From: Mesorhizobium sp. LSHC420B00
Lineage (GTDB): Bacteria > Pseudomonadota > Alphaproteobacteria > Rhizobiales > Rhizobiaceae
Length of the DNA stretch: 64,000 nt
Assembly: GCF_000503055.1 (NCBI RefSeq)
Contig: NZ_AYVY01000003.1
Coordinates: 42,317-106,316, forward strand
Reading direction: 5' to 3'
The position numbers and the translations under genes are program-made. Positions 45,236 to 56,871 of the stretch are shown here, piece by piece (within the stretch, counting starts at the first letter, position 1; each line of letters begins with the position of its first letter). Under the pieces are notes generated by a model that had not been told where the DNA came from, did no database searches, and worked only from the letters and a program-made list of their open reading frames with translations.

Positions 45236-46834
45236 TCACGAATCCGGAGATTGCTCCTTGACCGGCTGGGAGCCTTTACGCCCGATATTGCGGCGGATCA
45301 TGCCGAAATCCGCACCCCCGGTGGCAAACGCGGTGACGAAGTAAAGCAGCGCCCCGCCGGCGACCAGCGCAAGCAGCGTTACCGCCTTGATCACCAGCGG
45401 CGAGCCGGATCCGAGCCTTGCGGCGAACCAGTGTTCGGCAAAATAGAGCGCCGCCGCCATCACCGCCGCCGACAGCACCAGCCGCGGAATGCGTTTCATG
45501 AGCGGCACGTCGCGGCCCCAATGGCCGCGCCGGATCAGCACGGCCAGCAGCATCGTCGCATTGACCCAGCCGGCGACGGCGGAGGCAACGGCAATGCCGG
45601 GCGCGCCCATCGTCGGGAACAGCGTCAGTGCCGTCGTAATGTTAACCGCCACCGAGATGGCGGCGAAAATCATCGGCGTGCGCGTGTCCTCGCGGGCGAA
45701 ATAGCCTGGCGTGAACGCCTTGATCAGCACGAAGGCCGGCAGGCCGAGCCCGAAGATCGCCAGGATTGCCGCGACCGTCGGCGTCGAATTGTTGGCGGCG
45801 AAGGCGCCGCGCTCATAGACCAGCCGCACGATCGGCTCGGACATGACCAGCAGGGCGGCCGCCGCCGGCAACGTCATGAACAGGGTGAACTCGACCGAGC
45901 GGTTCTGCAGGTTGGCCGCCTCGATCAGATTGCCTGATTTCAGCGCCCGCGACAGTTCCGGCAAAAGCACGATGGCGACGGCGACGCCGACGACGCCCAA
46001 CGGCAGCTGGTAAACGCGGTCGGCATAGGCCAGCGACGACACCGCGCTGTCCTGCGCCGACGCGATCGCCGTGCCGATCAGCTGATTGATCTGGGTGATG
46101 CCGCCGGTGATCGCCGCCGGCAGCGCCAGGATCAGCAGCCGCTTGACGCTGGGCGTCATCTTCGGCCGCCGGAAGCCGATCGAAATGCCGGCATGGCGCA
46201 CTGCCGCCCAGACGATCGCCAGCTGCACCAGGCCGGCCGCCAACACGCCCCAGGCCAGCCCAAAACCGACGGTGCGGGCGTCCGAACCCTTGTACCAGGC
46301 ATAGGCAAGCACGGCGATGAGGATGACGTTGAGGAACACCGGCGCCACCGCGGCGGCGAAATAGCGGCGCAGCGAATTCAGCATGCCGGCCATCATGGCG
46401 CCGAGCGACATGCAGATCAGGTAAGGGAACATGACGGTCGCGAGTGCCACCGTCATCTCGAATTTTCCCGGCGTGTCGGCAAAGCCCGGCGCCACCAGGT
46501 AGCGCACGATCAGCGGCATCGCCAGTTCCATGGCGATGGTCAGCGCCAGAAGCGCCGTGAACAAAACGCCGAACACCTCTTCGGAAAAGCGCTTGGCGCC
46601 GTCGGTGCCGTGCGTCTCGATCTCTTTGGCGAACAGCGGCACGAAGGCGGCGTTGAAGGCGCCTTCGGCGAACAGCCGGCGAAAGGTGTTGGGAAACTGG
46701 AAGGCGGCGTTGAAGGCGTCGGCGATCGGCCCGGTGCCGAGTGCGGCAGCCATCAGCATCTCACGGCCAAAGCCGAGGGCGCGGCTCATCAGCGTGCCGG
46801 AAGCGACCGTGGCGAATTTCTTGATAAGGCTCAT
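45236..46834 (-). CDS. murJ: Lipid II flippase MurJ (MviN)
   Basis: A 532-aa MOP-superfamily membrane protein with about 14 transmembrane segments. Conserved starts: SRALGFGREMLMAAALGTG and FQFPNTFRRLFAEGAFNAAFVPLF, the MurJ signature. It flips lipid II across the inner membrane for peptidoglycan synthesis. It is 46 bases downstream of glnD and likely in one transcript. Confidence 0.96.
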   Translation of the reverse strand: MSLIKKFATVASGTLMSRALGFGREMLMAAALGTGPIADAFNAAFQFPNTFRRLFAEGAFNAAFVPLFAKEIETHGTDGAKRFSEEVFGVLFTALLALTIAMELAMPLIVRYLVAPGFADTPGKFEMTVALATVMFPYLICMSLGAMMAGMLNSLRRYFAAAVAPVFLNVILIAVLAYAWYKGSDARTVGFGLAWGVLAAGLVQLAIVWAAVRHAGISIGFRRPKMTPSVKRLLILALPAAITGGITQINQLIGTAIASAQDSAVSSLAYADRVYQLPLGVVGVAVAIVLLPELSRALKSGNLIEAANLQNRSVEFTLFMTLPAAAALLVMSEPIVRLVYERGAFAANNSTPTVAAILAIFGLGLPAFVLIKAFTPGYFAREDTRTPMIFAAISVAVNITTALTLFPTMGAPGIAVASAVAGWVNATMLLAVLIRRGHWGRDVPLMKRIPRLVLSAAVMAAALYFAEHWFAARLGSGSPLVIKAVTLLALVAGGALLYFVTAFATGGADFGMIRRNIGRKGSQPVKEQSPDS

Positions 46835-46880
46835 GCGCTTGAAGACTGCCTGTGGGATTGGGGCAAATGGAAGGTAACAG

Positions 46881-49679
46881 TCACTCGGCGGCCGTTTTGG
46901 TCTTGCCGCGCTCGGACGCCGTGCCCTCGAGCACCGCGATCAGCCTGTTGCGGATGGTCGCCGTGCGCGACGGGCTGTCGATCTTCTGGCCGGTGAGATC
47001 GGTGACGTAGAACGTGTCGATGACCTTTTCGCCGAAGGTGGTGATGTGGGCCGAGGCGATGTCGAGCGACAGGTCCGACAACATGCCGGTGATCTCCGAC
47101 AGAAGGCCCGGCCTGTCCAGTCCTTCGACCTCGATCACCGAGAACCGGTTCGACAGGGTGTTGCGGATCTCGGCGCGTGGCGGGATGCGGAAGACCTTGG
47201 CGCCGCGCCGTGGCTTGGTGCGCTTCTCGATCATTTCGGGCAGCCAGCTCTTGCCCGACAGCATGTCCTCGATCAGCCGGCCGACGCGCTCGGCACGGCG
47301 ACGCTCGTCCTCGTCGCGGTCGAACTCCCTCGAGATCAGGATGGTGTCGAGCGCGCGGCCGTCCGAAGTGGTGAATATCTGCGCGTCGACGATGTTGCCG
47401 CCGGCCGCAGCACAGGCGCCGGCAATCACCGAGAGCAGGCGCGGATGGTCCTGCGCCAGCACCGTGATCTCGGTCACCGCCTCGAACTGGTGGGTCTTGA
47501 CCATGGTGGCGAGCTTCTTGCCGGCGTGATCGGCCTCGCGGATGAATTCGGCATGGCGCAGCTGGTCGGGAAGATCGACCGCCAGCAGATAGTTCTCGTA
47601 GTGCTGGCCGACATAACGCTTGCGGGCCTTTTCCGGCCAGTCGGCAAGTGCCTCGGCCAGTTGTTCGCGCGCCGCCGCCGTCCGCTTGGCGCGCGACACC
47701 TCCGAAAACCCGCCGGTCAACAAAAGCTCGGTCTCGTAGTAGAGCGTACGCAGCAGCTGGCCTTTCCAACCGTTCCAGACCCCCGGCCCGACGCCACGGA
47801 TATCGCAGACGGTAAGCACCAAAAGCATCTTCAGCCGTTCGACCGACTGCACGATGGCGGCAAAATCCTCGATCGTCTTGCGGTCGTTGAGATCGCGGGT
47901 CTGCGCCGTCATCGACATGACGAGGTGGTTCTCGACCAGCCAGGCGACCGTTTCGGTGTCGGCCGGCGAGAGCCCCATATGCGGGCAGATGCGCCGCGCG
48001 ATCCTGGCGCCGGCTTGCGAATGGTCCTCAGGCCTGCCCTTGGCGATGTCGTGCAGCAGCACGGCGACATAGAGCGCCTCGCGGCTCTTCTTCAGCCCCG
48101 GCATCAGCGCGTGGGAAAGCGGATGCACCTTTTCGCCGTCGCCGCGCTCGATCTCGGCCAGCACGCCGATGCAGCGGATCAAATGCTCGTCCACGGTGTA
48201 GTGGTGATACATCGAGAACTGCATCATGGCGACGATCTTGCCGAAGTCCGGGATCAGCTTGGCAAGCAGTCCGGCCTCGTTCATTCGCCGCAGATTGAGC
48301 TCGGCGTTGCGGTCCGAGGTCAAGATGTCGAGGAACAGCCGGTTGGCCTCCTCGTCGCGCCTGAGCGCCTTGCCGACGAGGCCGAGAGAGCGGGTCAAAA
48401 GCTTCAGCGCATCGGGGTGGAATTCCAGGCCGTGCTTGTCGGCAAACCAAAACAGCCTGAGCAGGTTGACCGGATCGCGCTCGAACACCTCGTCGTCGGC
48501 AATGTTGATGCGGTGGTTGTCGACGATGAAATCGGCCGTGCCGGCGAGCTTGCGCTTGCGCCGCGAGAAGGTGAGGAAGATGCGGTTGAAGCCCGGCACA
48601 TGCTTGGCCTGCTCCTCTTCCAGCGCGGCGCAGAAAATGCGGGTCAGGTCGCCGACATCCTTGGCGACGAGGAAGTAGTGCTTCATGAAGCGCTCGACCG
48701 CCGACAGGCCGGGATGGGTGGTGTAGCCGAGCCGCTCAGCGATGTCGCGCTGGATGTCGAAATGCAGCCGCTCCTCCGCCTTGCCGGTGAGGAAATGCAT
48801 GTGGCAGCGCACCGCCCACAGGAAGTCCTCGGCCTTCTGGAATTCCCTGTATTCGGCGTCGGTAAAGACGCCCTTGTCGACCAGTTCCTCGCCGGTGCGC
48901 ACCCGGTAGAAATATTTGGCGATCCAGAACAGCGTCTGCAGGTCGCGCAGGCCGCCCTTGCCGTCCTTGACGTTAGGTTCGACCAGGTAACGGCTCTCGC
49001 CGGCCTTGGCGTGACGCTCGTCGCGTTCGGCAAGCTTGGCCTGGACATATTCGGGGCCGGTGGTGCGCACCACCTCGTGGTCGAAGCGCTGCAGAAGCTC
49101 GTCATAGAGCTTTTGCTCGCCCCACAGGAACCGCGCCTCCAGGATCGAGGTGCGGATGGTGATGTCGGTGCGCGACAGCCTGAGGCACTCGTCGATGTTG
49201 CGCGTCGCGTGGCCGACCTTCAGCCCGAGGTCCCACAGCATGTAGAGCATATATTCGACGATCTGCTCGCCCCATGGCGTCTGCTTGTAGGGCAGCAGGA
49301 ACAGCAGGTCGATGTCGGAGCCCGGCGCCAGCGTGCCGCGGCCATAGCCGCCGACGGCAACGACCGCCATGCGCTCGGCCGACGATGGGTTTTTCACGCG
49401 GTAGACATGGGTGGCAGCGAAATCGTAGAGCGCACGGATGATCTCATCCATCAGATGCGACAGCCGGGCGGCGCAGGCGGTGCCGCTGCCGTCGTCCATC
49501 AGCATGCGTTCGGCGACAGTGCGCCCGTCGGCGAGCCGGCTTTTGAGCAGCTTGAGGACGCCGCCGCGCGCGGCCTTGCCCGAACCGTCGCCTGCCGTGG
49601 CCGCGGTCAGTTCGGTCATCTCGCGGCGCAAGGCTTCGCCGTCGATCAGTTCCTCGAGCTTCAGGGATATTCTTGCCAT
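46881..49679 (-). CDS. glnD: Bifunctional PII uridylyltransferase / uridylyl-removing enzyme
   Basis: A 932-aa GlnD, the primary nitrogen sensor, which uridylylates or deuridylylates PII proteins according to glutamine. Domain order: nucleotidyltransferase ([20 protein letters not shown], ~residues 110-130), linker, HD phosphohydrolase domain (LLHDIAKGR, ~540), and two C-terminal ACT domains that bind glutamine. The full set of motifs is intact. Divergent from copA. Confidence 0.97.
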   Translation of the reverse strand: MARISLKLEELIDGEALRREMTELTAATAGDGSGKAARGGVLKLLKSRLADGRTVAERMLMDDGSGTACAARLSHLMDEIIRALYDFAATHVYRVKNPSSAERMAVVAVGGYGRGTLAPGSDIDLLFLLPYKQTPWGEQIVEYMLYMLWDLGLKVGHATRNIDECLRLSRTDITIRTSILEARFLWGEQKLYDELLQRFDHEVVRTTGPEYVQAKLAERDERHAKAGESRYLVEPNVKDGKGGLRDLQTLFWIAKYFYRVRTGEELVDKGVFTDAEYREFQKAEDFLWAVRCHMHFLTGKAEERLHFDIQRDIAERLGYTTHPGLSAVERFMKHYFLVAKDVGDLTRIFCAALEEEQAKHVPGFNRIFLTFSRRKRKLAGTADFIVDNHRINIADDEVFERDPVNLLRLFWFADKHGLEFHPDALKLLTRSLGLVGKALRRDEEANRLFLDILTSDRNAELNLRRMNEAGLLAKLIPDFGKIVAMMQFSMYHHYTVDEHLIRCIGVLAEIERGDGEKVHPLSHALMPGLKKSREALYVAVLLHDIAKGRPEDHSQAGARIARRICPHMGLSPADTETVAWLVENHLVMSMTAQTRDLNDRKTIEDFAAIVQSVERLKMLLVLTVCDIRGVGPGVWNGWKGQLLRTLYYETELLLTGGFSEVSRAKRTAAAREQLAEALADWPEKARKRYVGQHYENYLLAVDLPDQLRHAEFIREADHAGKKLATMVKTHQFEAVTEITVLAQDHPRLLSVIAGACAAAGGNIVDAQIFTTSDGRALDTILISREFDRDEDERRRAERVGRLIEDMLSGKSWLPEMIEKRTKPRRGAKVFRIPPRAEIRNTLSNRFSVIEVEGLDRPGLLSEITGMLSDLSLDIASAHITTFGEKVIDTFYVTDLTGQKIDSPSRTATIRNRLIAVLEGTASERGKTKTAAE

Positions 49680-49843
49680 AAATGCCGTTCGGCCTCGCCG
49701 TTTCGGCGGCGTCTATAGCGCGTTTTCGCGGCGCTGGGTATGGGGCGGACGGACGCGTTCTCCGCGGCCGCCGACGGGACGATCGTCTCGTGCCCGCAGC
49801 CGGTTCGGTTTGGGCCTGGCCGCGAAAAATCGAAAATCGGCCC

Positions 49844-49874
49844 TTGACCTTCCAGTTACTGGAAGCACTACCTC
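49844..49874 (+). promoter_or_regulatory. CueR/HmrR-type promoter of the copper ATPase gene
   Basis: TTGACC (-35) and TACCTC (-10) are separated by 19 bases that contain the dyad CTTCCAGTTACTGGAAG (49849-49865). The over-long 19-bp spacer with a dyad between the boxes is the hallmark of MerR-family copper-responsive promoters. It lies 33 bases before copA. Confidence 0.8.
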
Positions 49875-49906
49875 CGCTGCAACATCGAAATACAGGGGCT
49901 TTCGGC

Positions 49907-52411
49907 ATGACGCATTCCGACCACGATCATCACAGCCATGGCAGCTGCTGCTCGGCAAAGAGCGCCTCGCCTGCCGCGGACGCCGTCGTCCGGGATCCGG
50001 TCTGCGGCATGACCGTCGATCCGGCCGCCGGCAAGCCGACCGCCGGGCATGACGGCCATCGCTATCATTTCTGCAGCGAAAGCTGCCGTTCGAAATTCGT
50101 CGCCGAACCTGAAAAATATCTGACCGCAACCGATCCCGTCTGCGGCATGAGCGTCGATCGCGCCACGGCCAAGCACTTTTTGCGCCACGAGGGCCAAGGC
50201 TTCTATTTCTGCTCCGCCGGCTGCAAGGCGAAGTTCGAGGCCGAGCCGGCAAAATATCTCGGCGACAAGCCGGCGCCGCAGGCGATGCCCAAGGGCACGC
50301 AATACACCTGCCCGATGCATCCCGAAATCATCCGCGACAAGCCCGGCTCCTGCCCGATCTGCGGCATGGCGCTGGAGCCGATGGGCGTGCCGACCGGCGA
50401 CGAGGGGCCTAACCCCGAACTGGTCGATTTCACCAGGCGCTTCTGGGTGAGCGCGGTGCTGTCCGTGCCGTTGCTGGTCATCGCCATGGCACCGATGCTC
50501 GGCCTGACATTCCAGGCCTTCATCGACGACCGCGCGAAGGTCTGGCTGGAGCTGGCGCTGGCGAGCCCCGTGGTGCTGTGGGCGGCATTCCCGTTCTTCC
50601 ACCGCGGCTGGGATTCGATCCTCAATCGCAGCCCCAATATGTGGACGCTGATTTCGCTCGGCGTCGGTGCCGCCTATCTCTACAGTGTCGTCGCCACACT
50701 GTTTCCAGGCCTCTTTCCGCACCAGTTCCGCGGCCATGACGGCACCGTGCCGGTCTATTTCGAGGCGGCGGCGGTAATCGTCGCGCTGGTGTTCCTCGGC
50801 CAGGTGCTGGAATTGCGTGCCCGCGAGAAAACCGGCTCGGCGATCCGTGCGCTGCTCGACCTGGCGCCGAAGACGGCGCGGCTGATCGGCGCGGACGGTT
50901 CCGAAAACGACGTGCCGCTCGATATTGTCAAGGCCGGCGACCGCCTGCGCATCCGCCCAGGTGACGCTGTACCGGTCGACGGCATTGTGCTTGAAGGGCG
51001 CTCTTCCGTCGACGAATCGATGATCACGGGCGAGCCGCTGCCGGTCGAAAAGACCGAAGGCGACAACCTCACCGGCGGCACGCTCAACAAGAATGGCTCA
51101 CTGGTCATGCGCGCCGAAAAGATCGGCGCCGAGACGACACTGGCGCGGATCGTCGAGCTTGTCGCCAAGGCGCAGCGTTCACGCGCGCCGATCCAGGGGT
51201 TGGCCGACCGCGTCTCGTTCTACTTCGTCCCGGCCGTCGTGCTGGTCGCGATCATTGCGTTTATCGCCTGGGCGATCGTCGGACCGGAACCCAGCCTGGT
51301 GTTTGCCATCGTCGCGGCGGTCTCGGTACTGATTATCGCCTGTCCATGTGCGCTGGGCCTTGCGACCCCAATGTCGATCATGACCGCTACCGGGCGCGGC
51401 GCGCATGCCGGCGTGCTGATCAAGGAAGCGGCGGCGCTCGAGCGCTTTGCCTCGGTCGACACGCTGATCGTCGACAAGACGGGAACGCTGACCGAAGGCC
51501 GGCCGCGACTGACCGACGTCGTTGCCGTCGAAGGCATGGCGCAAGACGAGTTGCTGGCGCTCGCCGCCGGGCTGGAAAAAGGCTCGGAGCATCCGCTGGC
51601 CGAGGCGATCGTTGACGGCGCCCGCGGACGCGGGGTGAAGGTCCCCGACGCGAGCGGTTTCGAGGCTGTCACCGGCAAGGGTGTTTCCGGCACGGTTTCG
51701 GGACAGAAGGTGGCGCTTGGCAATGCCGCGATGATGGCCGATCTCGGCATCGATACGGCTTCGGTCCTGGCCAGTGCCGAGGCGCTGCAGTCCGACGGCA
51801 AGACCGCGATGTTCGTCGCTGTCGCAGGCAAGCTCGCCGGCCTCGTCGCCGTCGCCGACCCGATCAAGGCGACCACCGCCGAGGCGATCAAGGCGCTGCA
51901 TGACAGCGGGCTGAAGATCGTCATGGCGACCGGCGACAATGAGCGCACCGCCAAGGCCATCGCCGCCAAGCTCGGCATCGACGCGGTGCATGCCGGGCTT
52001 TTGCCCGAACAGAAGAACGCGCTGGTCGAGGAGTTGCGCGCCGGCGGTGCCGGCGTCGCCATGGCCGGCGATGGCGTCAACGATGCGCCGGCACTTGCCG
52101 CCGCCGATGTCGGCATCGCCATGGGCACCGGCGCCGATGTTGCGGTCGAAAGTGCGGGGATTACGCTGGTCAAGGGCGATCTCAACGGTATCGTCAGGGC
52201 CAGGACGCTGGCCCGCGCGACGATCCGCAACATCCGCCAGAACCTGTTTTTCGCTTTTCTCTACAATGTGCTTGGCGTGCCGGTGGCTGCCGGCGTGCTT
52301 TATCCGCTCACCGGCACGCTGTTGTCGCCGATGATTGCGGCGGCGGCGATGAGCCTGTCTTCGGTTTCGGTCATCGCCAACGCATTGCGGCTCAGGACAT
52401 TGAAACTCTGA
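49907..52411 (+). CDS. copA: Heavy-metal (copper) P1B-type ATPase with N-terminal YHS domains
   Basis: An 834-aa ATPase. It opens with a His/Cys-rich tail ([14 protein letters not shown]), two YHS domains (DPVCGM at ~30 and ~76), then a small heavy-metal-binding domain (YTCPMHPEI...CPICGM, ~133-154). The transmembrane Cys-Pro-Cys motif is in [14 protein letters not shown], the phosphorylation site is DKTGT, followed by HP (SEHPLAEA) and GDGVNDAP. It pumps Cu(I) out of the cytoplasm. The usual GMTCxxC HMA domains are absent, which is typical for the YHS subtype. Start ATG 49907 lies just after the copper-type promoter. Confidence 0.93.
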   Translation: MTHSDHDHHSHGSCCSAKSASPAADAVVRDPVCGMTVDPAAGKPTAGHDGHRYHFCSESCRSKFVAEPEKYLTATDPVCGMSVDRATAKHFLRHEGQGFYFCSAGCKAKFEAEPAKYLGDKPAPQAMPKGTQYTCPMHPEIIRDKPGSCPICGMALEPMGVPTGDEGPNPELVDFTRRFWVSAVLSVPLLVIAMAPMLGLTFQAFIDDRAKVWLELALASPVVLWAAFPFFHRGWDSILNRSPNMWTLISLGVGAAYLYSVVATLFPGLFPHQFRGHDGTVPVYFEAAAVIVALVFLGQVLELRAREKTGSAIRALLDLAPKTARLIGADGSENDVPLDIVKAGDRLRIRPGDAVPVDGIVLEGRSSVDESMITGEPLPVEKTEGDNLTGGTLNKNGSLVMRAEKIGAETTLARIVELVAKAQRSRAPIQGLADRVSFYFVPAVVLVAIIAFIAWAIVGPEPSLVFAIVAAVSVLIIACPCALGLATPMSIMTATGRGAHAGVLIKEAAALERFASVDTLIVDKTGTLTEGRPRLTDVVAVEGMAQDELLALAAGLEKGSEHPLAEAIVDGARGRGVKVPDASGFEAVTGKGVSGTVSGQKVALGNAAMMADLGIDTASVLASAEALQSDGKTAMFVAVAGKLAGLVAVADPIKATTAEAIKALHDSGLKIVMATGDNERTAKAIAAKLGIDAVHAGLLPEQKNALVEELRAGGAGVAMAGDGVNDAPALAAADVGIAMGTGADVAVESAGITLVKGDLNGIVRARTLARATIRNIRQNLFFAFLYNVLGVPVAAGVLYPLTGTLLSPMIAAAAMSLSSVSVIANALRLRTLKL

Positions 52412-52454
52412 GTAAAACTTCCAGATACACCCTGTTCAAAAAAGGAGACGATGA

Positions 52455-52841
52455 ATGACCTTGGCCAAGAAGATCGTGCTGCTGATGATGGCGGCGGGAA
52501 TGCTGCTTGCTGTTTTCCTCGAAAGCGTTCCTGCACAAGCCGAGGAGATGAAGCACGACATGGGCGCCATGGGCGCGCAGAGCCCCTCGACCGAGGGCTA
52601 CAAGGCGGCGATGGACAAGATGCATACCGACATGATGGCGATCGAATATTCCGGCAATGCCGATGTCGATTTCGCCCGCGGCATGATCCCGCATCACCAG
52701 GCTGCCATCGACATGGCCAAGGTCGAGCTCGCCAATGGCAAGGATCCGGAAATCCGCAAGCTGGCCGAAGCAGTGATAGCCGCGCAGCAAGCCGAGATCA
52801 AGCAGATGCAGGACTGGCTCGCTGCCCATCCGGTGAAGTAG
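52455..52841 (+). CDS. DUF305 family exported protein
   Basis: A 128-aa protein with a signal peptide ([27 protein letters not shown]) and a mature ferritin-like DUF305 domain: [37 protein letters not shown] carries the Met/His residues that bind copper in CopM-like proteins. AAGGAGA lies before ATG 52455. Together with the ATPase 43 bases upstream it forms a copper-detoxification pair (periplasmic metal binding). Confidence 0.9.
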   Translation: MTLAKKIVLLMMAAGMLLAVFLESVPAQAEEMKHDMGAMGAQSPSTEGYKAAMDKMHTDMMAIEYSGNADVDFARGMIPHHQAAIDMAKVELANGKDPEIRKLAEAVIAAQQAEIKQMQDWLAAHPVK

Positions 52842-52950
52842 GGCTTCACGCTGTCGGGAATCCAGGCGAGAGACTTCACCGGGATTTCTGCTTCACCTGG
52901 ATTTCCCTTGGCGGCTATGGTGCTATCCGGGCCTCGGACTGGAGCATGCC

Positions 52951-53796
52951 ATGCCATCGACGATACGAACGACCACCCTGCCCTGCGGCGAAGCCGTGCC
53001 GGTGCTCGGCCAGGGCACCTGGAAGATGGGCGAAGACGGCCGCCGCCGTACCGACGAGGCCAATGCCCTGAAGCTCGGGCTGGATCTCGGCATGACGCTG
53101 ATCGACACCGCCGAAATGTATGCCAGCGGCGGTGCCGAGGAGGTGGTGGCGGAGGCCATCGCTGGTCGCCGCGACGAGGTTTTCCTGGTCTCCAAAGTGC
53201 TGCCGTCCAATGCCTCGCGCGCCGGCGTGAAACGGGCCTGCGAGAACAGCCTGAGGCATCTCGCCACCGACCGCATCGATCTTTATTTGCTGCATTGGCC
53301 GGGCAGCGTGCCCTTGACGGAAACGGTCGAGGCATTCGAAGCGTTGAAGGCAGCCGGCAAGATCCGCCATTGGGGCGTCAGCAATTTCGATACCGGCGAG
53401 ATGGAAGAGCTGGTCCGATTGCCGGCCGGCGGCAACGTCCAGACCAATCAGGTGCTCTACAATCTGTCGCAGCGCGGCGTCGAGTTCGACCTCGCCCCGT
53501 GGAGCCGGCAACGCGGTATGCCGCTGATGGCCTATTCGCCGGTCGATCAGGGGGTATTGGCGCGCAATGCCAGGTTAGATGCCATCGCCGCTCGCCACGG
53601 TGCGACGCCGGCGCAGATCGCGCTTGCCTGGGTGATGGCGCAGGACGGGGTGATCGCGATTCCCAAAGCTAGCCGCCCGGAGCATATCCGGCAGAATGTC
53701 GCGGCGTTGGACATCGAGCTCACGAGCGAAGATTTCGCCGAAATTGACCGCGCCTTCCCACCGCCGAGGCGGAAGTCGGGCCTGGCGATGATTTGA
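52951..53796 (+). CDS. Aldo/keto reductase
   Basis: A 281-aa AKR TIM-barrel protein. The catalytic tetrad is visible: Asp in [12 protein letters not shown], Tyr in the same segment, Lys in [10 protein letters not shown], and His in LYLLHWPG. The NADPH-binding C-terminus has [13 protein letters not shown]. Substrate unknown. Followed by repeat copy C and the convergent mutS. Confidence 0.92.
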   Translation: MPSTIRTTTLPCGEAVPVLGQGTWKMGEDGRRRTDEANALKLGLDLGMTLIDTAEMYASGGAEEVVAEAIAGRRDEVFLVSKVLPSNASRAGVKRACENSLRHLATDRIDLYLLHWPGSVPLTETVEAFEALKAAGKIRHWGVSNFDTGEMEELVRLPAGGNVQTNQVLYNLSQRGVEFDLAPWSRQRGMPLMAYSPVDQGVLARNARLDAIAARHGATPAQIALAWVMAQDGVIAIPKASRPEHIRQNVAALDIELTSEDFAEIDRAFPPPRRKSGLAMI

Positions 53797-53836
53797 GGGG
53801 GTGGGGCGGAAGGCAAGCCAAAGCAGCGTTCCGTCA

Positions 53837-53996
53837 CACCCCCCTCTGTCCTGCCGGACATCTCCCCCTCAAGGGGGGAGATTGGATCTCGCATCGGCTT
53901 TCGCCAACTTCGAACGTCGAAGGAAAAAGCGCTGTCAGCGAAACTGCCAATCTCCCCCCTTGAGGGGGAGATGTCCGGCAGGACAGAGGAGGGCGC
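53837..53996. repeat. ~160-bp intergenic inverted-repeat element, copy C
   Basis: Same arms as copies A and B. It fills the gap between two convergent genes (aldo/keto reductase and mutS), where it could act as a terminator in both directions. Confidence 0.85.
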
Positions 53997-54019
53997 CGTA
54001 GAGCGCTATCGGACGAGCA

Positions 54020-56755
54020 CTACTTCCCCACCATCCCCTTCAGCCGGTACAGCGCTTCCAGCGCCTCGCGTGGCGTCATCTCGTCGGGATTGATCTCCGC
54101 TAGCGCTTCACCCAGCCCATCACTCCTGGCCGGCTTCGACGCTTCCCGCTTCGCCGCCACGGAAAACAGCGGCAGGTCGTCGACCAGACGGTTGGCCTTG
54201 CCCGAGACCTCGCCGGCTTCAAGCTGGTGCAGCACTTCTTTGGCCCGGCCGACGACGGCTTCCGGCAAGCCGGCAAGCCGCGCTACCTGGACGCCGTAGG
54301 AACGGTCGGCGGCACCCTTGCCGACCTCGTGCAGGAAGACCACGTCGCCCTCCCATTCCTTGACCCGCATGGTGACGTTGGAGAGCCGCGGCAGTTTTCC
54401 GGCGAGCGCCGTCATCTCGTGGAAATGCGTGGCGAAGATCGCCCGGCAGCGGTTCTTCTCGTGCAAATATTCGACCGCCGCCCAGGCGATCGAGAGGCCG
54501 TCGAAAGTGGCGGTGCCGCGGCCGATCTCGTCGAGGATGACCAGTGCGCGTTCGCCGGCCTGGTTGAGGATCGCCGCTGTCTCGACCATCTCGACCATGA
54601 AGGTCGAGCGGCCGCGCGCCAGATCGTCGGAGGCGCCGACCCGCGAAAACAGCCGGTCGACGACGCCGATATGGGCTGATGCCGCCGGCACGAAGGAGCC
54701 GGTCTGGGCAAGGATGGCGATCAGCGCGTTTTGCCTGAGAAAGGTCGACTTGCCGCCCATATTGGGGCCGGTCAGCAGCCAGATCGCGCCGGCCTTGGCA
54801 TCGCCTTGCGGCGACAGATCGCAATCATTGGCGACGAACGGGCCTTCGCCGGAACGCCGCAGTGCCTGTTCGACCACCGGATGGCGTCCGCCCGAAATCT
54901 CGAAGGCAAGGCTCGCATCGACCAGCGGCCGGCACCAGGCCTCGCTTTCGGAAAGCAAGGCAAGGGCTGCCGAAACGTCGAGCGCGGCGAGCGCTTCGGC
55001 GCCGGCGCGGATCCTGTCGGCCTGGCCGACGACTTCCGCCGTCAGCGCCTCGAAAGCGGCAAGCTCGATCGCCAGCGCCCGGTCGGCGGCATTGGCGATC
55101 TTCGATTCCAGCTCGGCGAGTTCCGTGGTGGTGAAGCGCATGGCGTTGGCCATGGTCTGGCGGTGGATGAAGCGCGCCTTGGCGCCGTCGCTGCCGGTCA
55201 TCAGCGCATGGTGGTTGGCGGTGACTTCGATGTAGTATCCCAGCACATTGTTGTGCCTGATCTTCAGCGAGCGGATGCCGGTCTCGTCGATCAGCGAGCG
55301 CTCCAGCCCGGCGATCACTTTTCGCGACTCGTCGCGCAGTGCCCGCATCTCATCGAGTTCGGCGTGGTAACCGGAACGGACGAAGCCGCCGTCGCGCTTG
55401 AGCAGCGGCAGCTCGTCGCTGAGCGCCTGTGCCAGATGCGTCGCCAGCGCGCCGGGCAGTGCCTTGATGGCCGCTAGCGCCGCCGCCAGTTCGGCGGGCA
55501 AGGCGGTTTGCCCGAACAGTCCGGCGATGGCGCCGGCCGCTTCGAAACCGGCGCGCAGCGCGCCGAGATCGCGCGGACCCCCGCGGTTGAGCGCCAGCCT
55601 GGACAGCGCGCGCGGCATGTCGGCGACGCTCTTCAGGCTGGCCCGCACCGCCTGGCAGAGGCGCGTCTCGGAGCGGAAGAACGACACCGAATCCAGCCTT
55701 GCAGCGATTGCCGCCGGGTCGGTCAGCGGCGCCATCAGCCGGTCAGCGAGCAGCCTTGCGCCGCCACCGGTCACCGTGCGGTCGATCGCCTTGAACAGCG
55801 ACCCCTCGCGGCTGCCGGACAGCGTGCGCAGCAGCTCCAGATTGGCGCGCGTCGCCGGGTCGATGAACAGTGTCGATCCCTGCTCCTCGCGCTCCGGCCG
55901 CGACAGCGGCGGCCGCTCCGCTTTCTGCGTCTTCTCGACATACGCGATGACGCCTGAGATCGCCGACAGCTCGGCGCGCGAAAACGAGCCGAAACTGTCA
56001 GGCGTCGCCACCTCGAAGAAGCGGGCGATGCGGCCGGCGGCCGAAGCCGAATCGAACAGCGACGGCGGCTGCGGGCTGGCGACGCGGCCGAGCACGTCGA
56101 ACACCGGTTTCAGCTCCGGGTCGTAAAACACCGGTTCGGCGACGATCAGCTCGCGCGGATCGACACGGAAGACGTCGGCGAGCAGCCGGTCGACGGTGGT
56201 TTCAGCGACGCGGAAGACACCGGTCGAGATCTCGATCCAGGCCAACGCGAAGGAATGCTCGGCGCCGCCCTTGACCCGTCCCAGCGCCATCAGAAAACTC
56301 GATTCCGACGGCGCCAGCAGTTTGTCCTCGGTGATGGTGCCTGGCGTCACCAGCCGCACAACATCGCGGCGCACCACCGATTTGCCGCCGCGCTTCCTGG
56401 CCTCGGCTGGATCCTCGATCTGCTCGCAGACGGCGACGCGGAACCCCTGGCCGATCAGCTTCTGCAAATAATCGTCGGCGGCGTGCACCGGCACGCCGCA
56501 CATCGGGATGTCGAGCCCCTGGTGCTTGCCGCGCTTGGTCAGCACGATGCCGAGCGCCCGGCTTGCCTTCTCGGCATCGTCGAAGAACAGCTCGTAGAAA
56601 TCGCCCATGCGGTAGAACAGCAGCGAATCCGGGTTCGCCGCCTTGATCTCGATGTACTGCTCCATCATCGGCGTCGCCGGCGCGAAGGCCGGCGTGGCGT
56701 TGTCGCTTCGAATGGGCGTCTCGTCGTTCAAAAAGCTGCTTCCAAAATTTTCCAA
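54020..56755 (-). CDS. mutS: DNA mismatch repair protein MutS
   Basis: A 911-aa MutS. The mismatch-recognition Phe-x-Glu is in [11 protein letters not shown] (~residues 51-61), followed by the clamp/lever domains. The ATPase domain has Walker [10 protein letters not shown] and Walker [11 protein letters not shown]. It recognises mispaired bases and recruits MutL. The start [11 protein letters not shown] is plausible; conserved sequence begins near residue 30. Confidence 0.97.
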   Translation of the reverse strand: MENFGSSFLNDETPIRSDNATPAFAPATPMMEQYIEIKAANPDSLLFYRMGDFYELFFDDAEKASRALGIVLTKRGKHQGLDIPMCGVPVHAADDYLQKLIGQGFRVAVCEQIEDPAEARKRGGKSVVRRDVVRLVTPGTITEDKLLAPSESSFLMALGRVKGGAEHSFALAWIEISTGVFRVAETTVDRLLADVFRVDPRELIVAEPVFYDPELKPVFDVLGRVASPQPPSLFDSASAAGRIARFFEVATPDSFGSFSRAELSAISGVIAYVEKTQKAERPPLSRPEREEQGSTLFIDPATRANLELLRTLSGSREGSLFKAIDRTVTGGGARLLADRLMAPLTDPAAIAARLDSVSFFRSETRLCQAVRASLKSVADMPRALSRLALNRGGPRDLGALRAGFEAAGAIAGLFGQTALPAELAAALAAIKALPGALATHLAQALSDELPLLKRDGGFVRSGYHAELDEMRALRDESRKVIAGLERSLIDETGIRSLKIRHNNVLGYYIEVTANHHALMTGSDGAKARFIHRQTMANAMRFTTTELAELESKIANAADRALAIELAAFEALTAEVVGQADRIRAGAEALAALDVSAALALLSESEAWCRPLVDASLAFEISGGRHPVVEQALRRSGEGPFVANDCDLSPQGDAKAGAIWLLTGPNMGGKSTFLRQNALIAILAQTGSFVPAASAHIGVVDRLFSRVGASDDLARGRSTFMVEMVETAAILNQAGERALVILDEIGRGTATFDGLSIAWAAVEYLHEKNRCRAIFATHFHEMTALAGKLPRLSNVTMRVKEWEGDVVFLHEVGKGAADRSYGVQVARLAGLPEAVVGRAKEVLHQLEAGEVSGKANRLVDDLPLFSVAAKREASKPARSDGLGEALAEINPDEMTPREALEALYRLKGMVGK

Positions 56756-56871
56756 GCCATGCTTGGCGGTTTACAGCGGCGAAGTGTAGCCTTAATCCCG
56801 AACCTTCCACAAAAGAAAGCATGCGCACCCATCTCAAGCGGTGCCGTACGGGCGAGGAAACCAAGAGTACC

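Noticed and set aside
46193..46996. Long open frames opposite murJ, glnD, mutS and other high-GC genes
   Set aside because: They are composition shadows of the genuine genes, with no start signals or domains.
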